A stretch of 59,297 bases of DNA from Salisapilia sapeloensis (GCA_023334545.1 JAADVB010000102.1:1-59297); one strand, 5' to 3'; shown: positions 9,349 to 21,529, numbered from the stretch's first letter. A program made the numbers and translations. Notes: generated by a model not told the origin, from the sequence alone.

Positions 9349-12300
9349 ATGCAGCGCCAGGACCCAGAAAACGAGTTCGTCACCAAGACCCCGCGACACC
9401 AGCGGAAGAAGCAGCAGCAGCAGGCTCGCACGCCCGCCGACGACGAACCCGTCGCCGCCACACCTACCACGGACGACCAGGGCATATCACTGCGGCCGCG
9501 CAACATGTTCGCGACCAAAGGCCGGACGTCGAACGAGACTGCCGGACCATCCGCCTATCGTCCGCAGTGGTCCAAGAGCGGCGACGGCTTCGTCTCGTCC
9601 AAAGATGCGAATGAGACAGCGGACGCTAGTCGACGTAAGAGCAAAGGTGCTGCTTATCTACTCATAGGATCCTTGTTGTTTCATGAAAAACTGAATGCTT
9701 TTTTCCTCAAGTGCTGCGTTACTCCAAGGAAGAGCTCTTAGCCTTCCACGCGCCGACATCGAGCCCACCGGACTTTCCGCCAGACACGGTCGTCGTCTCC
9801 CAGCACAGCCTCCCGCCCGTCAGCAGCCTTCCCTTTGATTACGAAGAGATCTACAAGCAGTGGGCAGCCAATCGTAATCGAGGTCGAGGTCGCGGACGAG
9901 GCAACGGCAACGAGCGCCAGAACAAGTGGGACGACAAAAACGCCAAAGTACACTTGTCTGCATTTAACTCTTTATCCCAATGCCTTAATCTATCTCTGCT
10001 AGCGTGATGACGAAGGAAAGTCATGGAAAAGAGGTGACAAGCCGGAAGATCACGAGGGAGACGGTAACGTCGAATGGGACGACGTCGGAAGTCTTGGCGA
10101 AGGAGGAGGATTGGTATGCTATCATATCACCTCCCAACTTTTCCCTATCTAACTCTTGTATGTGGTAGGATCTCATGTCGATGGCAGAAGCGACGGAAAA
10201 GTTCCGTCAGGAGATGGACGCCATGCGTGCTGAGATCGCCGAATCCACGACCAGAGTCCCGGAAGGCAACTTGGACGAGTTTGATGAAAAGCTGGAAAAT
10301 GCTGCTGCGTCTGGTCAGTTCGAGGATAGTGACGAAGATGAACCGGAGGCGCAGTGGGATGACCCGATCGAACCTAGTCCTGACGCTGGCTTGGAGTCTC
10401 TCAGTGCGCCACTGGAACTTCCGACGCAGGAGCAGCCGAAAGAGCAACTTTTAGAACAGCTTCCACAGCCGACAGCAGTGCAGGTAGAGGACGTGTGGTT
10501 CTATATGGATCCGCATGGTAGGCAGCAAGGTCCGTTCAAGACGATGGACATGCGCGAGTGGTTTGAAGCAGGATACTTTAAACCCCACCTGCCCATCCGA
10601 TTCGGTAGAGAAGGAACGTTCGTACCGTTGGCAAACTACTTCCCTCAAAGCGAACGGCCGTTCGTGTCCATTCCTCAGCCTGCGCCGAAGCGACAGGAGA
10701 GGGATCCAAGGGACATGGAGCTCGCTGCGATGCTCAATCTACGTCCAGAGATGCCGCAGCACCACGGCCCGCCACAGTTCCAGCAGCAACAAGACCCGAT
10801 GATGCACTTGAGCCACGAAGACAAGATGCGCATGGACATGCAGCGTCTGGGCTTGGCGCAGCACGCGCACTTGTTCCAGCAACAGCATCCGCAGCACCCA
10901 CAGCAGCAGCGTCCCATGCCCTTCCCTCCTCAGCAACAGCAGCATCAGCATCAGCATCAGCACCACATGCTCCTGCAGCACCAGAACTCTTGGCAACAGA
11001 ATCAGAGAGACCAGGCCATGCCCAACATGTTCCCGAACAACTACCGTCCAGACATGCCATTCCCTCCTGCCAACATGCCTAGACAAGAGGTGCAGGAGCA
11101 GCCGAGACAAGGGGTTCAAGAGCAGCCGAGACAAGAACCTCTAGAGCAGTCAAAGCACGAGGTTCATGTTCAGGAAGAAACGAATGGTGTCCAGCCTCCA
11201 AAGAAGGAAAAGTCTTCTGAAGTGGAGACTCAGCCGAAGAAACAGCCAAAGGAGGACAAGCCTGCGTGGACCAACAGTCCTGCAGTGGAGAAGAAACCAT
11301 CGTTGAAGGAAATTCAGGAAGAAGAGCAAAAGCAGCGTCGACAGGAGATGGCTCAAGGACAGTCGAATCTAGCTGACATGGGTGCCCATCTCAAGATGAT
11401 GCTAGGCGTCCAGGCCTCCTCCCCTGAAGCACAGCAGCCAGCGCAGCCAGAGCCAAAGCAGGAAGCCCCACAGCCAAAGCAGGTAACAAAGCAGGCAACG
11501 CCAGAGCCAAAGCCGAAGCAGGTGTCCCCGAAACCAAAGCAGGCACCTCAGGCACAAAAGCAACAAATTCCTACTCAGAAGCAGCCAACGCCTGCTCAAC
11601 AGAAGCAGTCTGCTCCGCAAGCACCCAAACCGTCGACGCCTCAGACGCCCAAGCAGCCAACACCGGCGGAGGCGAATCAAACGCCACCTGCTCCTGCACC
11701 TGCTCCGTCTCGACCGGCAACGTCTCCATGGGGCGCAACGGCAGCACCGAGCAAGCCGCAGAGTCAGAAGTCCATGCGGGACATTCTGGCAGAAGAAGAG
11801 CGTATTGCGCAGGAAAGAGCCAAGAGCCAGCAGCAGCAACAAGGCAGCGGCTCGCACTGGATGAACGTCGTGGCTGGCGTGTCGAACGCTCCTGTCCCCA
11901 AGGCCAACCGACAACTTGGTCCAGTCCCTGTGTCTGTCCTCAAGAGCCGACCACAGCAAAAGACGCAGGCACAGTCGTCTCCTCCAGCGCCGAAAAAAGA
12001 GACGGACGAGTCTTTCTGGAACTTTGGCGCAGCGCAGACGCCCAAGAACGAGTCTCCTTCCCAGGGCGTTGGTCCGTTTGGATCCGCGGAGCTCATGGCG
12101 TGGTGTGCCAAGCAGCTGAAGAACATCACCGGTAAAGACGACTTGACTCTGCTTGAATATTGCGCCACACTGGAGGATCCAGGCGAGATCCGAGAGTACC
12201 TTGCAGCCTACCTCGGCTCGACGCCTCGCGTGTCGGCGTTCGCGACCGAGTTCATCCAGCGAAAGAAGCAGGTGAAGAACGTCAAGAAGGACGGTAAGAG

Positions 12301-12367
12301 GAGCAAGAGGCGTAGCAAAGGACAGCGCGTGGACCCTTCCATGCTCAACTACTCTGTCGGCAGTTAA
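9349..12367 (+). CDS. GIGYF-like GYF-domain protein (translation repression)
   Basis: Four exons (9349-9634, 9712-9947, 10003-10113, 10169-12367) give 943 residues. Exon 2 opens with LRYSKEELLAF, which contains a canonical YxxxxL-phi eIF4E/4EHP-binding motif. An RG-rich patch follows (NRGRGRGRGNGN). The GYF domain lies near residues 320-375, with the signature WFYMDPHGRQQGPF, then MREWFEAGYF. The long middle is glutamine-, histidine- and proline-rich, with imperfect PKQ/PEPKQ repeats encoded at about 11440-11690. The C-terminal block (ELMAWCAKQLKNITG and following) matches the conserved GIGYF tail. GIGYF proteins bind proline-rich ligands through GYF and, with 4EHP, repress cap-dependent translation. 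Antisense open frames here are composition shadows. Confidence 0.88.
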
Positions 12368-12513
12368 GTACGTACGCAATCGAAGCTCGTGTTATCCTTC
12401 CTACAAGCATCCTATACGCATCCTACAAATCCATCCTCTATGTCACAATTTACGTTAGTGACTAAATTCACCCCTAACAAGAACAACCCAAACAAAGAGA
12501 ACGAGATCGCAGG

Positions 12514-12986
<473 letters not shown>

Positions 12987-13097
12987 GTGCAATGGAAGGA
13001 TAAGAGCTTTTTCGTTGCCTAAATCTCAATCCTTATTTTCTACCGTTACCCTGTGATTGGCATCTACTAGCAACTTGATTCCTTTCTCTACAATCGT

Positions 13098-14087
13098 CTA
13101 TGCCCAGAGCGACAGGAGCGACATGGCGCCAAAGCCGATGCACAAGGCAAAGCATTTGGGTAGAAGCAACTGACGGTTCTGGAGTTCTTGCGGGATGATC
13201 TCCATCGCAGCTACGTACAAGAACGTTCCTCCTGCAAGTGCTGATGTAATACCACTGCCAACGGACTCACTACCTCCGGTGGTGATCGTCCAGCCGAGCA
13301 AGACACCGACTGGAGTCATAAAGGAAAACAAGGTGATGGAGATCAGCAGACGAGAGCGAGGTACGTCATGATGCGCCATCTCCAGCGACAAGGCAAAGGC
13401 AGAGAGCGCTTTGTGGGCCACAATGGCGATCAGAATATCCCACGCTTCCCGCTCCGAGGCACCGAGGCCCATGCCCTCCATGACCGAGTGGAAGGACAAG
13501 GCCGTGAAGACCACGAGTGCCAGCAAAGTCTTCTTGTCCGTCAAGCTGTATATGTGTGCATGGGCTACCTCGGAGGAAGAGCACATGTGCCGCTTGACTC
13601 TGTCGCCTTCGGAATACACATCCTCGAGCGACGTATTCTGCTGACCAGTCTCGTACTCATAGAACGGTCCACGGTATTCCTTCCGGTCTACGCTTTGGTC
13701 TCTATCTTGTCTAGTGTTCAAGATCAACGGCGTGCGCTCTTGCATCGTTCCGCTGTTCTCGCCATACGTTCTCTGGATGGAATGTGCCAGAACCTCGAGC
13801 ACAAGCACAACTAGGAATCCGACACCGTAGAAGAAATTCGCCCACATAAAGCACCCTTCTTCCTTTTCACACATCCATGCCGACAGCGCTTCATTTCCTT
13901 GTGCGTCCGGCAGTAGATGGATGCAGGAACCTGACAGAAAGATGCCTGCTGCAACACAATTGAGCACACTAGTGATACTTTCCGCTCGTTCACTTCTGTT
14001 GAATGCAAGCGGCAGTACGCCGCCTACAATGGCGAGTGCCCAGACGACTGCTGCGGCAGCTAGCTTGAATTCCTCGACGTCGTTCAT
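13098..14087 (-). CDS. ZIP-family metal (zinc/iron) transporter
   Basis: A single exon of 329 residues with about eight membrane segments. Three hydrophobic helices precede a variable cytoplasmic loop (about residues 105-175) holding a small HAH motif. The ZIP signature follows in helices 4 and 5: HSVMEGMGLG and HKALSAFALSLEM, which supply the metal-binding His and Glu residues. The pattern fits the ZIP I/II branch (SLC39A1-3, plant and fungal ZRT/IRT types) at the plasma or an internal membrane, moving divalent metal into the cytosol. Substrate cannot be read from sequence. The start ATG at 14087 faces the taxilin start 113 nt away. Confidence 0.9.
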   Translation of the reverse strand: MNDVEEFKLAAAAVVWALAIVGGVLPLAFNRSERAESITSVLNCVAAGIFLSGSCIHLLPDAQGNEALSAWMCEKEEGCFMWANFFYGVGFLVVLVLEVLAHSIQRTYGENSGTMQERTPLILNTRQDRDQSVDRKEYRGPFYEYETGQQNTSLEDVYSEGDRVKRHMCSSSEVAHAHIYSLTDKKTLLALVVFTALSFHSVMEGMGLGASEREAWDILIAIVAHKALSAFALSLEMAHHDVPRSRLLISITLFSFMTPVGVLLGWTITTGGSESVGSGITSALAGGTFLYVAAMEIIPQELQNRQLLLPKCFALCIGFGAMSLLSLWA

Positions 14088-14199
14088 CTTTCTATCTAAA
14101 TTTTTTTATACGATTCTCCAGTGTCTAGTAGAGAACTTCAAAGACCGAGGGCAATCTGTGGGTTACTAGACACACCCGAGACACCCGAGCAGTCGGACG

Positions 14200-15724
14200 A
14201 TGGAGACACTGCGGCATAAAAAGCATAAGAGCAGACAGCGGATGAAGGAAACGAGTGTAAACGGACTGGAGCAAACGCAGGAGCAGGGTCATGGTAAATC
14301 GACTGCGGAAGCAGCGCAAAGTGATGCCGTCTTGCAGGAACTGCTGGCTGGCAAAATTGCGGAGCTACAGATTGGACCGAACGGTGACTTGGACAAACCT
14401 GTGGACTTGACAGGCATTTACAAAGACGCCAAATTGCCGGAAGAAATGCTTTCGTCTGGACGACGCATCCTTGATGATGAGTCCATGTCTGATGCTGACA
14501 AGCTGAGCAGTCTGGACCAACAGCTCCACCAATCCGTTCGATCTGTTATACGAATAACCTCCTGTACACCATTTAATGTCCTTCCTACAGAGTGATACAG
14601 TGAAGAAACTGCAGCAAAAGATCGAAGAGCTGGATGCGAGATCCGTGCTGCTAAAGCGACGACAAAACTCGAGTATGTAGAGATGGACATCTTCTATGAC
14701 TACTTGCAAATGACAAATGGCATAATGGCTATCTTTAAAGTGGGAAAGGAGCTGTCAAAAGCCATAGCTACCAAGAACAAGTTGGAAAAACTCTGTCGAG
14801 AGCTCCAGGCACACAACAAGAGCATACTCGTGCGTGATTTACTGCAACTTGTTTGGCTGTATACACTAATCTGTCGCGTTCATTTTCTGCGACTAGGCCG
14901 AAAGCCGTCGGATCGCAGACGAGGAAGACCAGAAACGGTAACCCTGCGACCATATCTAATATGCAAACATGTTCTGAGAATGCTATGTGAACAGGAAACA
15001 ACTTTCCAGTCAATTCCAAACGACAATGGATGACGTGAGCACCAAGATGGACAAACAGGCTAAAGACTACATTGCCTCATTACAGGAAAATGAATCGTAC
15101 AAGTCTATTCTATCCTTTTATCTTGTCTTTATCTCACTCTTGGATTGCACCTACAGACTCCAGGGAAAGTTGAAAAACCTTCTAGAACAAGTGCAGACGA
15201 GAGAAGAGCATTTCGAAAAGCAACTCAAAGCCAAGGACCTTGAGAAACAAATTGCTGAGGAGAAGCTGAAGCATCAGGAGCAGGTGACTGCACAAAAGTC
15301 CGACCAAGTGGACGCTACCATGGATAAAGTCAAGGAGTTTGCTGAAAGAGAAGAAAAGCTCCAGGCTCAACTAAATGCATATGCAGAGAAATTCAGTGGC
15401 GTCGAGGAAACGCTGACCAAGAGCAACGACATGTTCACGACTTTCCGAGACGAGTTGGCCAAGGTACCCTTCGTATACTCTTACTGCATTCTACTACTCA
15501 CAAGAGGACTCTAGATGAGCAAGTACTCGAAGAAGCTCGAGAAAGAGAATGCAGCGTTGAAGAAGAAATGTGCCGAGTACGACAACGGTGCGATAGCTTC
15601 GATCCAGACCAAGGTATCGGGAGACAGTGAGAAGCAGAAGCTTCAGGAACGAGTCAAGGTTCTCGAAGGTCTTTGTCGTCGCCTCCAAGCTGAACGCACA
15701 GAAGCTAACACTTCAACTGCCTAG
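14200..15724 (+). CDS. Taxilin-family coiled-coil protein
   Basis: About eight exons encode a long coiled coil. The N-terminus is basic (RHKKHKSRQRMKE). The conserved taxilin heart runs through LEKLCRELQAHNKSIL, then a helix rich in K/E/Q, then EKFSGVEETLTKSNDMF, FTTFRDELAKMSKYSKKLEKEN and VLEGLCRRLQAER, all signature segments of the family. Taxilins bind syntaxins and the nascent-polypeptide-associated complex, linking vesicle traffic and cytoskeleton; function here is by homology. Introns around 14540, 14650, 14835, 14935, 15100 and 15465 restore a single frame. The stop is only 45 nt before the next same-strand start. Confidence 0.85.
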
Positions 15725-15768
15725 TCGAAAGCATAAGATTCTAGCTCTTCTCCAAAAATAGCACTCAC

Positions 15769-16688
15769 ATGTACACTTTGGTTGCCAAATCTCGATTTTC
15801 GTTCTCGTGTACAATGGTCTGCTCCTATCTTCAAGCCCAGAAACGCATCGGATGTCGAGATGCTCCCCTCCAATATGCACAGGAAGAGCGCGTGTTCTCA
15901 GTGGCAGACACACCGGAGAACAAGGCTGTTGCGAAGCAGCAAGTGATCGAGTCTCTTCAGTCTAGGATCTTGTCGAACGAGAGAGAGAACTGGAATGCTT
16001 CGAGCTACTATGTAGAGCAATCTCGCCAACGATTGAATCTCAACGGAGAGGTAAGTCTGCCATTACCAAGTCTCGTACGAGTCTTATCGATCACATTTCT
16101 TGACTTCTTTGCAGCGCAATCGAACGAATGTCTACCAGTATAACTTTCGCGCAGAAAAGTTGCCTCGAAAGTGGCCGACATCCAAGCCAAAGGCTAATCG
16201 GTTCAATATTGGCATAATCGAAGCAGCTCTAAAAGACGAAGATATTGGTGAAGCATTCGGAGATGAACGTGTTGCCAAGGTATCTCTCCTGTTTGTCATT
16301 TCGATTCATCATAGCTCACTCGGAGTCATCACGTCATAGGGCTTCGCGAAACGGATTGAAGAGATCCCAGTGCATCCTGATCTGGTGCACAAAGAACCTT
16401 GGCATATATCGACCGAACTTCCGCTTGCAGTCAACAGACAGCGCGTACGTTTCCTTTATATCGCACATGCGAGTCTTATCGTAACTTTATTTGCATGTCC
16501 AGCTCCAGAACATAAAAGACCAGCGTGGAGCATGTAGTGAAAAATGGTCGAAAAAGATTCAAGAAAGCTACAAAACTCCACTTGAGTTGGCCAGAGCTGA
16601 AGAGGAACGTATTCGAGAGCGAAAGCGACAGGAGCGAGCTCAAGCCTCCTGTCTTGACCCGTCGTCCGTTTCAGGAAGTAGAATCTAA
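15769..16688 (+). CDS. Uncharacterised protein beside axonemal genes
   Basis: Not recognised. Four exons are supported by frame (introns near 16050-16115, 16280-16340 and 16445-16501), giving about 235 residues. The readable core includes ENWNASSYYVEQSRQRLNL, NVYQYNFRAEKLPRKWP and PLELARAEEERIRERKRQE, that is, a basic, aromatic-rich middle and a charged helical end. There is no signal peptide or membrane helix. The start is uncertain: 15769 and 15814 are both in-frame ATGs and the first ~25 residues read poorly. It lies 80 nt before DNALI1 on the same strand, with CFAP91 behind. A flagellar role is a guess from context only. Confidence 0.6.
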
Positions 16689-16768
16689 GCTCAGGAATAT
16701 AATTCATCATTTTGCTGCATTCTTGCTGAAAGCTACCTACTAATATCATCGCACCGCCCAGGTTTCTC

Positions 16769-17581
16769 ATGGCATCGACAGAACCGAATCCGCCTGAATC
16801 TCTCGTCAACTATGGTGAACCGATATTTACAGGGGATACTGTCGACCCTGGAAAGAAGTCTGCACAGCCACCGCCAACCGACTTTAACACAGCCCAGCGA
16901 ATCGAGTCTTTACAGAGAGTAGAGGATAGTTTGAATGCAATGCTACCTCCGCAGTAAGTTTGGTTGCTTGTCTATCGTTCGATGTAGTCATTATATGCTC
17001 ACTCTATCCATGGCAGAATATGGCATGATGAAGACTCTGGTTACTGGATCAGATATCCGTCGCCAACACCTTCCTCCCGTCACGATGTAATCAAGTTACA
17101 GGAAGCAATGGATGCAAAATTACTATCTCGCCAAGCACGTGACAGTGGTATCTGTGCCGTGCGTGAAGACTTGTACTCTCAGTGTTTCGATGAGCTCATT
17201 CGACAAGTGACACTGAACTCACCAGAACGTGGGCTCTTGCTTCTTCGTGTCCGAGATGAATTGCGCCTGACGACAGAAGCATACAAGACGCTGTATGACA
17301 GCAGCACGATCTTTGCCATCCGAAAGCAGCTTCAGGCAGAAGAAGGCATGGACGATCTTCAAGCTCATATAAACCTTTTGAAGGAAGAGAAGAAGGAGAA
17401 TGAGCTAAAGGTCCAGGTACTCACTAACAAGCTCGAACTTGTTGAGAAGAGAGCAGCGGAGAAGAAAGCAATCCAGGATAAGAAGTTTAAGGAAGAGATT
17501 GAATTCCTCAAGTACCAGGGGCAGCATTTAGATGCATTCTACAAATCGGTAGGTGGAAACACCTCTGTAGGCAGCAAGTAG
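16769..17581 (+). CDS. DNALI1: Axonemal inner-arm dynein light chain p28
   Basis: Two exons (16769-16953 and 17017-17581) give 249 residues. It matches DNALI1/p28 almost throughout: a proline-rich N-terminus, LNAMLPPQIWHDEDSGYW, then SRQARDSGICAVREDLYSQC, FDELIRQVTLNSPERGLLLL, RVRDELRLTTEAYKTLYDSS, and a C-terminal coiled coil ending EIEFLKYQGQHL. p28 pairs with actin on single-headed inner-arm dyneins of motile flagella. Its presence means this organism makes, or recently made, flagellated cells. It is convergent with CFAP91 with 51 nt between stops. Confidence 0.95.
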
Positions 17582-17632
17582 TGAGAGATGGGAAATACAA
17601 TGATCGATGGCAAACTAATTGATATCAACAAG

Positions 17633-19764
17633 TTACGACGTTGGATTTTCACTTTGCATCTGAGAAGCCATGTCTACTAAGGTCGCGTACACCGCAATAG
17701 AATACTTCCGGCTCGCCTCCTTGGTCTTTGTTTGTCGACTCTGTCGCTGGACACTTGGGAACAACGTCATCTTAATGAAGTCCTCTACGACCTGCGCATC
17801 CGAACTTTGCTCCTTTTCTAATTGCTCTACAATGCCTCCAACAACATCCGTTGCCACTCGCAGCAGCTCCCATGCTTTCGTAAAGGTATCTTCTTCCAAC
17901 ACTTCTTCAATAAGATCGTCCACATAATGATCTCCTGTTTCTTTATGCACTTGTGCAATCTGTATGTACATAGCTTCCTCACGTTGACGAAGCAGTTCTT
18001 CTGCTTGTCGACGACTGCCTTCCAGAACTTCACGTCGCTGTCGCTCATCTCTGGCACCAGATACATACTCTTCGAGCCTCGCCAGTTCCTCTGTCCGGTC
18101 GAGCTCCTTATAGAGAAAGTCGAGCGTATTCGACACCACCTCGCCCTCAATCTTCGCCAACGTCATGTCCACCACAGGCTGCTCCTCATCCTGGAACATG
18201 GTTACGACACCAGCATATGACTCGGCCTTGGCGTCGTCGCTCGCGCGTAGCTCGTCAATGAGCTCTATCCGTCGCTCCTTTGCCTCGAACATCATGTTCT
18301 GGACAGCTCGTCCACGAATCAACTGCTGCAGTAGTCGAACCGCTGACTCGACGTCTTCTTCTTTTGATGATAATACGCCGGATATCGAGTGCGAATAATC
18401 TGGCGTTGGTGGACGAACGATGCTCATGTGGCTTAAGTTACTTCGTCTGCGTTTCGATGGAGACGTTATCGACATAATATCTTCGTCCCGTGCTGCGTGG
18501 TCCATCGATATCTCGGTCACCGTATCGTCTGCATTATCTCGCTGCAGTAGAGCTTCCATCTTGAGTAAATGACCTTCCACATCTGCTTGCTTTCTGTCCT
18601 TAACAGTCTTGATCTTCTTCTTCGGAGGCTTTTGCTTTGCAGAAGCAAGCATTCGAGCTGGAATGCATGCCTCAAGAGCACATACCTCTTCTACATCTCT
18701 CAGCTCTTCCCGATTCATCTGAGGCCCTTTGTTTACCGGACCAGGTTTCCCATCTCGAGTTATCGACGCATACACTTTGGATCCGTAGTCGGCGTACTCT
18801 TGAATAATCTCCCGACGGAGATCTTTGCGGACAGTCGTCTCCTTTCCTTCTTGTCTCCTTTTCGTGAGTTTTCGCAAGGCTGTTACACGATCCTGCTGAA
18901 TCCGTTCCAACGCGTTCTCTTTCTCATACACAAGTTGCTGACGTAAATTTTCGACACGCTGCTCTGCTAGTATCTCGTTCTCTCGATCACGTTCAAACAG
19001 CGCTTGACGGAGTTTCTCCAAGCGCTCTGCATGCACTTCATCAATCTCTTCCTCTCTTAGAGACCACTCGTACAGCTCCTGTGTTTCCAGCATAGACTTT
19101 CGAAGTAAGAAAGATGCTTCATCCGTCATTGGTGGCAATACGGACTCAAACGCTCGTTTCTTGCGGTTCCTACTGATTAGCTCCAGCTCATTCGGGCCGA
19201 TTGGAAGGCCTTGGCGGAACTTGAGGTGTTGGAGTGTCGCGATCTCCGGCATGCGACTAGAGTTGATAGCTTCCGCCACACCGCCATCGTTCTTGATCGT
19301 GTAATCTGGCGTGTATGGATCCGTCTGGACTTCCGACTCACGGTACATGGTCTGGATACCAATGGTCCGTTGATCTCCGTCGTCAGCTACAACCCCAACA
19401 TTTTCATGGGCTTTCTGAGCATGACGAAGCTCTGAACTTGGAGCTAACAGAACTTCTGGTCGTTCCGCCTGTAAGTGAGGCAGAATGGGACGTTTGAAGT
19501 ACTTGTGTCTCTCCGTTCCGCTCACATAGTTACTTCCATCAGGTGTGTTGTTACTTGCAGCAGCTACAGAGGCATCTCGAAGTCTCGCAACAACCTTTGG
19601 CAACTTTGATGGCGGTCGATACTGTCCTCGGCGAAAGCTGCCACCTGAATTGGACACCGAGTACACTGGATCTAGAGACAACATTAGATCGAGATGGAGT
19701 CATAGGCTTAGATTTGCCCACCATAGACAGAGTCAAGAGGTCGAGACGGTGTCGAATTGGACAT
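17633..19764 (-). CDS. CFAP91: CFAP91/MAATS1 axonemal calmodulin- and spoke-associated complex subunit
   Basis: Two exons (19764-19722 and 19671-17633) give 693 residues, against about 767 in human. The N-terminus reads SVYDPVYSVSN across the intron, like the YDPLF start of the animal protein. Then come HKYFKRPILPHL, TIGIQTMYRESEVQTDPYTP, LKFRQGLPIGPNELELI with RNRKKRAFE, EYADYGSKVY, an ALEACIP segment, and LLQQLIRGRAVQNMMFEAKE with RRIELIDELR, each a clear family landmark. The remainder is charged coiled coil. CFAP91 sits at the base of radial spokes and is needed for spoke and inner-arm docking. It neighbours DNALI1, itself an inner-arm component. Confidence 0.93.
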
Positions 19765-19931
19765 GGCTTCGACTTCACTAAGACGCTTCGTGCGCAATCA
19801 AAACACCTACAAGCTCGTAACGGATACTCGTGTCGGGTTATCTATTCCTGAGCGATGAAACCGGCACTAGCACTTCTTTTGAACACCAGGACGCGTACAA
19901 GTCTTTTCAATAATGTGTATGAAGAGGTAGC

Positions 19932-20645
19932 TTAAGCACTCGTAGTGTTCATATCAAAGTATCGGTCCTGTGCGTCCTGGTTGATCTGTTCGTCGTCATC
20001 CAGCGACTCGTCTTTGTCGATCTTGTCATAGTCAACGTACTCGTTGTCTTCTCCGTGTAAAAACCGCATGCTCATGACGTCAATGAGTTCCTGTCGCTGC
20101 TTGTCAATCCATGCAGGAGAGCGCTGCGGTCGTATGGTATCCTCCTGATCCATCTCATCTTCTTCTTCTTCTTCCACCTCGTCTTCTTCAAGCAGTCTCT
20201 GCATCCGCCGTCGCTCTGCCGCTTCATCCTCACCGACAAAATTGTCTCCCCAAGCACGCTGTTCAGCTTGTCTTTGAGCCTCCAATCGATGCCGGTCTTG
20301 TGTGACAAGCAGGAAAGAGGAGAAGCCTCCAAGCTCACCACTGGAGCCTTGCTCATATAAATACTGGCCCAAGTGGAAGTGGAAGAGACCAGGAGCACGT
20401 CGCTTCATGCTGTCGTCAGAGAAATAGTGCGCTCCATCGTTCGCTTGGGTTTGTAAAAGCTGCTGGAGGTATCGGTACCGACGATTCTTCACCGCCGTAC
20501 TCTCTCCATTCGTTTGGACGTCTCTCGTACCAACATGGTGCGTCCAGTCCGCTCGTGCATCCGCTGGCGGAGGTGCATTGTCCGGTACATGCAGACTGTC
20601 CATAAAGACCTCCAGCGAGTCCATTTCTTCGTCTTCGGCAGCCAT
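19932..20645 (-). CDS. CCDC97: CCDC97-family protein
   Basis: A single exon of 237 residues. The N-terminal third includes NRRYRYLQQLL and a MKRRAPGLFHFHLGQYL block. The middle is strongly acidic (LLEEDEVEEEEEDEMDQED). The C-terminus has MSMRFLHGEDNEYVDYDKID followed by DDDEQINQDAQDRYFD, the conserved C-terminal signature of CCDC97 proteins, which have been linked to the SF3B part of the spliceosome. An upstream in-frame ATG at 20726 would add 27 hydrophobic residues; 20645 is preferred because MAAEDEE begins a typical acidic start. Confidence 0.8.
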   Translation of the reverse strand: MAAEDEEMDSLEVFMDSLHVPDNAPPPADARADWTHHVGTRDVQTNGESTAVKNRRYRYLQQLLQTQANDGAHYFSDDSMKRRAPGLFHFHLGQYLYEQGSSGELGGFSSFLLVTQDRHRLEAQRQAEQRAWGDNFVGEDEAAERRRMQRLLEEDEVEEEEEDEMDQEDTIRPQRSPAWIDKQRQELIDVMSMRFLHGEDNEYVDYDKIDKDESLDDDEQINQDAQDRYFDMNTTSA

Positions 20646-20894
20646 TGGGATGTGTGGCGAGAAGATTCTTCGTATGAAATGATAATAATCGGCGTATACA
20701 AAAAGAAAAGCATTCCGAACGGGCAAATGGAACTAAGAAAGCAAACAACGAAAGGAGGGAAGCTTTGAATTCTTGCATTGGAATACTCTACTCTCGTCCA
20801 ACTTTTTCATATGCGCAAAGCAGCGTCATCTCTAAACTACCATGCATTCTGTGGTCCAGAGTTGGCACTCCAACAAGGTATTTTAGCCACTTTC

Positions 20895-21529
20895 CTACTC
20901 TTGCTTGACCTCCGCCAGGATCTCGGCCAATTCGCCAGACTTGTGCATGTCCGTCAAAATATCACAACCGCCCACGAACTCGCCATTGACGTAGAGCTGC
21001 GGAATCGTCGGCCATTCCCTACAATTGCAAATGGCGAAAACCACCGGAACGAGTTAGATACTGCTATAAATCACTCTGCCAATACAAAATATTCGCGGTC
21101 TACTGGATAAAGCACGTACGAGTATTCCTTGATGCCCTCACGGATCTCGGGGTGGTCCAAGACGTTGACACTGTCGAAACTCACGCCCTGGTTGTGCAAG
21201 ATGCGCACCACCTGCATGCTAAAGCCACACTGCGGCGCCGACGGCGTGCCCTTCATGTACAACAAGATTGGGTACGTGTTCACATGGCTGTCGATCATCT
21301 TAAGAATGTCGTCCTTATCAGACGTGGCAGCCGCGTGATACTTGGGCTTAAAGTCCGAGTGCGTGTCGGCATCGTCGTCGCCACCGTTTGCAGACGTAGC
21401 CAATTGGCGCGCACCCAATTGGCTGACCACCACCTGCGAACGCAGCAAGTTGCCATTCTGCGCAGAGCGCTTGGCAACCGTCGTAACGGCCGCTCGACGG
21501 CTCACAGTTCTCGCGACTCGGCTTAACAT
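20895..21529 (-). CDS. GLRX5: Mitochondrial monothiol glutaredoxin, Grx5 type
   Basis: Two exons, about 178 residues. The first ~45 residues are rich in Arg, Ser and Ala with no acids ([20 protein letters not shown]), a mitochondrial presequence. The glutaredoxin domain has [20 protein letters not shown] with the CGFS active site, [20 protein letters not shown], then [19 protein letters not shown] with the TIPQ/GGCD glutathione-binding elements. Grx5 passes [2Fe-2S] clusters from the ISC scaffold to acceptor proteins. The intron (about 105 nt) is longer than most in the window. Confidence 0.93.

Noticed and set aside
10860-10990. Short CAG/CAT tandem pattern as a possible CRISPR or microsatellite locus
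   Set aside because: It encodes in-frame polyQ/H tracts inside the GYF gene; spacing is codon-based with no unique spacers.
10734-11134. Minus-strand open frames rich in Ala/Cys or Leu/Val
   Set aside because: They are shadows of CAG/CAC-rich low-complexity coding sequence on the plus strand.
11402-12379. A 325-codon minus-strand open frame
   Set aside because: It is antisense to the Q/P/K-rich part of the GIGYF-like gene; its Leu/Arg-rich translation is a composition shadow and has no domain.
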